From positions 23,197 to 87,196 of the forward strand of contig NZ_JADWYX010000021.1 of assembly GCF_016786355.1 (NCBI RefSeq): a stretch of 64,000 nt of DNA, given 5' to 3'. Each line of letters begins with the position of its first letter. The first letter of the stretch is position 1. This document shows positions 62,323 to 64,000 of the stretch, in pieces. The DNA comes from Frankia sp. AgB1.9 (GTDB lineage Bacteria > Actinomycetota > Actinomycetes > Frankiales > Frankiaceae). The position numbers were made by a program, and so were the translations under genes. Under the pieces are notes generated by a model. The model saw only the letters and a list, made by a program, of their open reading frames with translations. It ran no database searches and was not told the origin of the DNA.

Positions 62323-63237
62323 ATGCGCTGGCTTGACAGGTCACGAAGCATTTCCGGCTCTCGGTCGCGCCGCGAGCGGCGGGAGGAGCCGCTCAGCGCC
62401 GACCGTATTCACGCTGAGTACGAGCGGGGCCAGCGCCGGCGCGTGGCCGGTTACCGCTATCTGGCCGTGCGTCCGCTGCGGCGAGCGGCAGAAGCGGGCC
62501 ATCCCGCGGCGGCCTACGAGCTGAGCCTGGTGCTTGGCGGGCGGGAGCGGCGCCTGGCCTGGCGCCGACGGGCCGCGCAGCTTGCCCGCGAACAGGGCCG
62601 GCCCGCAACCCAGGTGGCCTTCTACCTCCACGAGGCCGTAGAGGATCAACAGGCTGAGGACGTGCTGCGGGAGGCGGCCGAGAGCGGCGACCGCGACGCC
62701 GCCTTTGACCTCGGCGAGATCCTCGAGAGGGGGTTGCCAGACGCGACGGGGCGTGGCCCGACGCGCGCGGCCGAGGCCGAACGGTTCTATCTGATCGCCT
62801 ACAAGCTGGGGCGCGTCGAGGCAGCGCTGAGACTTGGCCTGATGCTGACTGGCGCAGGCCGCAGGGAAGAGGGCGAGCGCTACATTCGGCTGGCCGCCGA
62901 CCTGGGCAACCCCGTAGCCGCCCGCCGAGCCGGGGACGCTGCCCGAACCAGGGGGCACAGCCAGGACGCCGAGCGTTACCTGCGGACGGCCGCACGGGCT
63001 GGTAGCTTCCGCACGAGCGACGACATACTGGCGTACGCCGAATTCCTGGGCCGCAGGGGCCGGATCCACGAAGCCCTTCCCCTGCTGCGCGAGCTTGGCG
63101 AGGACGTCGCGTCGCCCCGTCTGGAGACGATCGACCGCATGTTGCGCAACGCCGGCCTGAAAGAAGCGGAGGAGTACCGCAAACGCGCCGCCGAACTGGA
63201 AAGGGCGCTCGACACGGTGGACCGCACGTTCGACTGA
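62323..63237 (+). CDS. Sel1/TPR-repeat protein
   Basis: The 304-residue soluble protein has a basic N-terminus (Arg/Ser-rich) and about six helical repeats of ~36 residues with Sel1-like cores. Examples are AAEAGHPAAAYELSLVLG, AAESGDRDAAFDLGEILE and AADLGNPVAARRAGDAA. Such repeats bind proteins. The ATG at 62323 follows GGGAGGT; a longer upstream frame contains integrase debris and is not used. It resembles repeat proteins found next to regulators and effectors in Frankia, but the partner is unknown. Confidence 0.75.
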   Translation: MRWLDRSRSISGSRSRRERREEPLSADRIHAEYERGQRRRVAGYRYLAVRPLRRAAEAGHPAAAYELSLVLGGRERRLAWRRRAAQLAREQGRPATQVAFYLHEAVEDQQAEDVLREAAESGDRDAAFDLGEILERGLPDATGRGPTRAAEAERFYLIAYKLGRVEAALRLGLMLTGAGRREEGERYIRLAADLGNPVAARRAGDAARTRGHSQDAERYLRTAARAGSFRTSDDILAYAEFLGRRGRIHEALPLLRELGEDVASPRLETIDRMLRNAGLKEAEEYRKRAAELERALDTVDRTFD

Positions 63238-63356
63238 TACGCCGCGCGCAGAAAATCCGCGTGGTCACAAACTCCTCGAACGCCCGCTCCCCATCCCGCA
63301 TCCGAGCCCTGCGACGGCCGACGATCAATCAGCGTCCGCGCCTGCGACCGTTCCGG

Positions 63357-63722
63357 TCAGCTGGCTGTCACGGGTTGATCGTTCAGGTCGATGCCGAATT
63401 CGGCGAGTTCGTGTTCTGCCCAGAACAGCCGGCCGGTGTATTCCATGGGGTCGGCGCAGGAGGCGAAGTAGGCCAGCATGCGGGCGGGGACGGCCATCGG
63501 TACGGCCACAGTGTCGTCTAGGCCAGCCTCCTTGACCCGGATGGCGACGAGTTCGGTGGCCACAAGGCCCGGGTGCAGGCCGATGACCGCGATTTTCTTG
63601 CGGGCGAGTTCGGGAGCCAGGACGTTGCCGAGCCGGTCGAGCGCCCGCTTGCTCGAGAAGTAGCCGGGCACGGCCAGGCTGAACTCCCCGATGCTGTCGA
63701 GCTGGGGGAGCTCCTCCGGCAT
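63357..63722 (-). pseudogene. Short-chain dehydrogenase C-terminal remnant
   Basis: The frame retains the SDR active-site Tyr/Lys pair in VPGYFSSKRALDRLGNVLAP, then AVIGLHPGLVATELVA and a normal C-terminal region. The Rossmann nucleotide-binding half is gone; upstream sequence becomes transposase-like. A Met at 63722 could start a 121-residue fragment, but it could not be a working enzyme. Confidence 0.7.
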
Positions 63723-63754
63723 GGAGGTTGACGTCGAACTGGTACAGCCGGTCC

Positions 63755-63960
63755 GCCAGAGGTGATCGCGCTGGCCGTCAGGCGTACCTGCGCTAGGCGC
63801 GCCGGACGTCGAGGAGCTACCGACCGAACGCGGCGTCACCGTCGATCACGCCAGGGTCTACGGGTGGGTGCGACACCGCACCCTGTTGATGATCGAGACG
63901 GCTCGGCCATGCAGGAGCGCGAGCGGCGACATGGCGCCGGTCGCGTCCGGCCCGCCACGA
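63755..63960 (+). pseudogene. IS6-family transposase remnant
   Basis: Plus-strand translation gives PEVIALAVR, a one-base frameshift, then DVEELPTERGVTVDHARVYG, WVRHRTLLMIETARPCRS. This is the N-terminal part of IS6/IS240-type transposases (EELLAERGVxVDHxTVxRWV). The DDE domain is missing or decayed. It sits where the SDR remnant is broken and probably caused that break. Confidence 0.6.
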
Positions 63961-64000
63961 CGGGGACCTCGGACGGGACGCCGACGGGCCGTGACCAGGC

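Overview
The window is very GC-rich (third codon positions almost always G or C, many GTG starts) and reads as an actinobacterium. A single long squalene-hopene cyclase, an actinobacterial-type (group 1h-like) [NiFe] hydrogenase with its maturation genes, many TetR/MarR/WYL regulators and Rhs-type toxin debris suggest Frankia or a close relative. The genus is inference.

Layout: the first 102 bases are G/C homopolymer runs typical of a poor contig end. From 0.1 to 20.3 kb come accessory metabolic and regulatory genes: an amidohydrolase, a membrane hybrid histidine kinase, squalene-hopene cyclase, TetR regulators, two lipoproteins, a coupled mesaconyl-CoA isomerase/hydratase pair (mct-mch), MarR, uppP, a Ser/Thr kinase, a WYL regulator and a pirin. 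From 20.6 to 35.9 kb lies the hydrogenase region. On the minus strand, a HypC-like protein leads into the small and large subunits, four accessory proteins, a maturation protease, a 34-residue protein, and hypC, hypD, hypE and hypA. Most of these junctions are ATGA overlaps or nearly so. hypF is on the plus strand, and between hypF and hypA sit a TIR protein and a frameshifted TIR-HEAT gene. No hypB is present.

From 35.9 to 46 kb there are a CtpE-like P-type ATPase, a Sir2 deacylase, a GNAT protein, small membrane proteins, an FAH-family enzyme, a CHRD-domain protein and a secreted Trp/Lys/Gly/Asp repeat protein. Next comes a repeat-rich intergenic stretch. From 46.2 to 50.2 kb is a three-gene branched-chain-type 2-oxoacid dehydrogenase operon whose E1-alpha carries in-frame palindromic repeats. 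A tautomerase/TetR divergon with a clear operator leads to rnpB (RNase P RNA).

The 3' end of rnpB is duplicated 8.66 kb downstream as a 51-bp direct repeat with one mismatch. This marks a genomic island (53.25-61.96 kb) inserted at rnpB. It holds integrase, IS630 and IS3 remnants, a truncated Rhs/YD-repeat toxin with an overlapping candidate immunity gene, a detached toxin tip with its own candidate immunity gene, and a lipoprotein. Outside the right repeat are another integrase tail, a Sel1-repeat protein, and an SDR remnant next to an IS6-type transposase remnant.

Four copies of a dispersed ~70-75 bp imperfect palindrome lie in intergenic positions across the window. The most notable signals are the rnpB island, the in-frame palindromic insertions in E1-alpha, the dispersed palindrome family, and the TIR/TIR-HEAT genes inside the hydrogenase maturation cluster.
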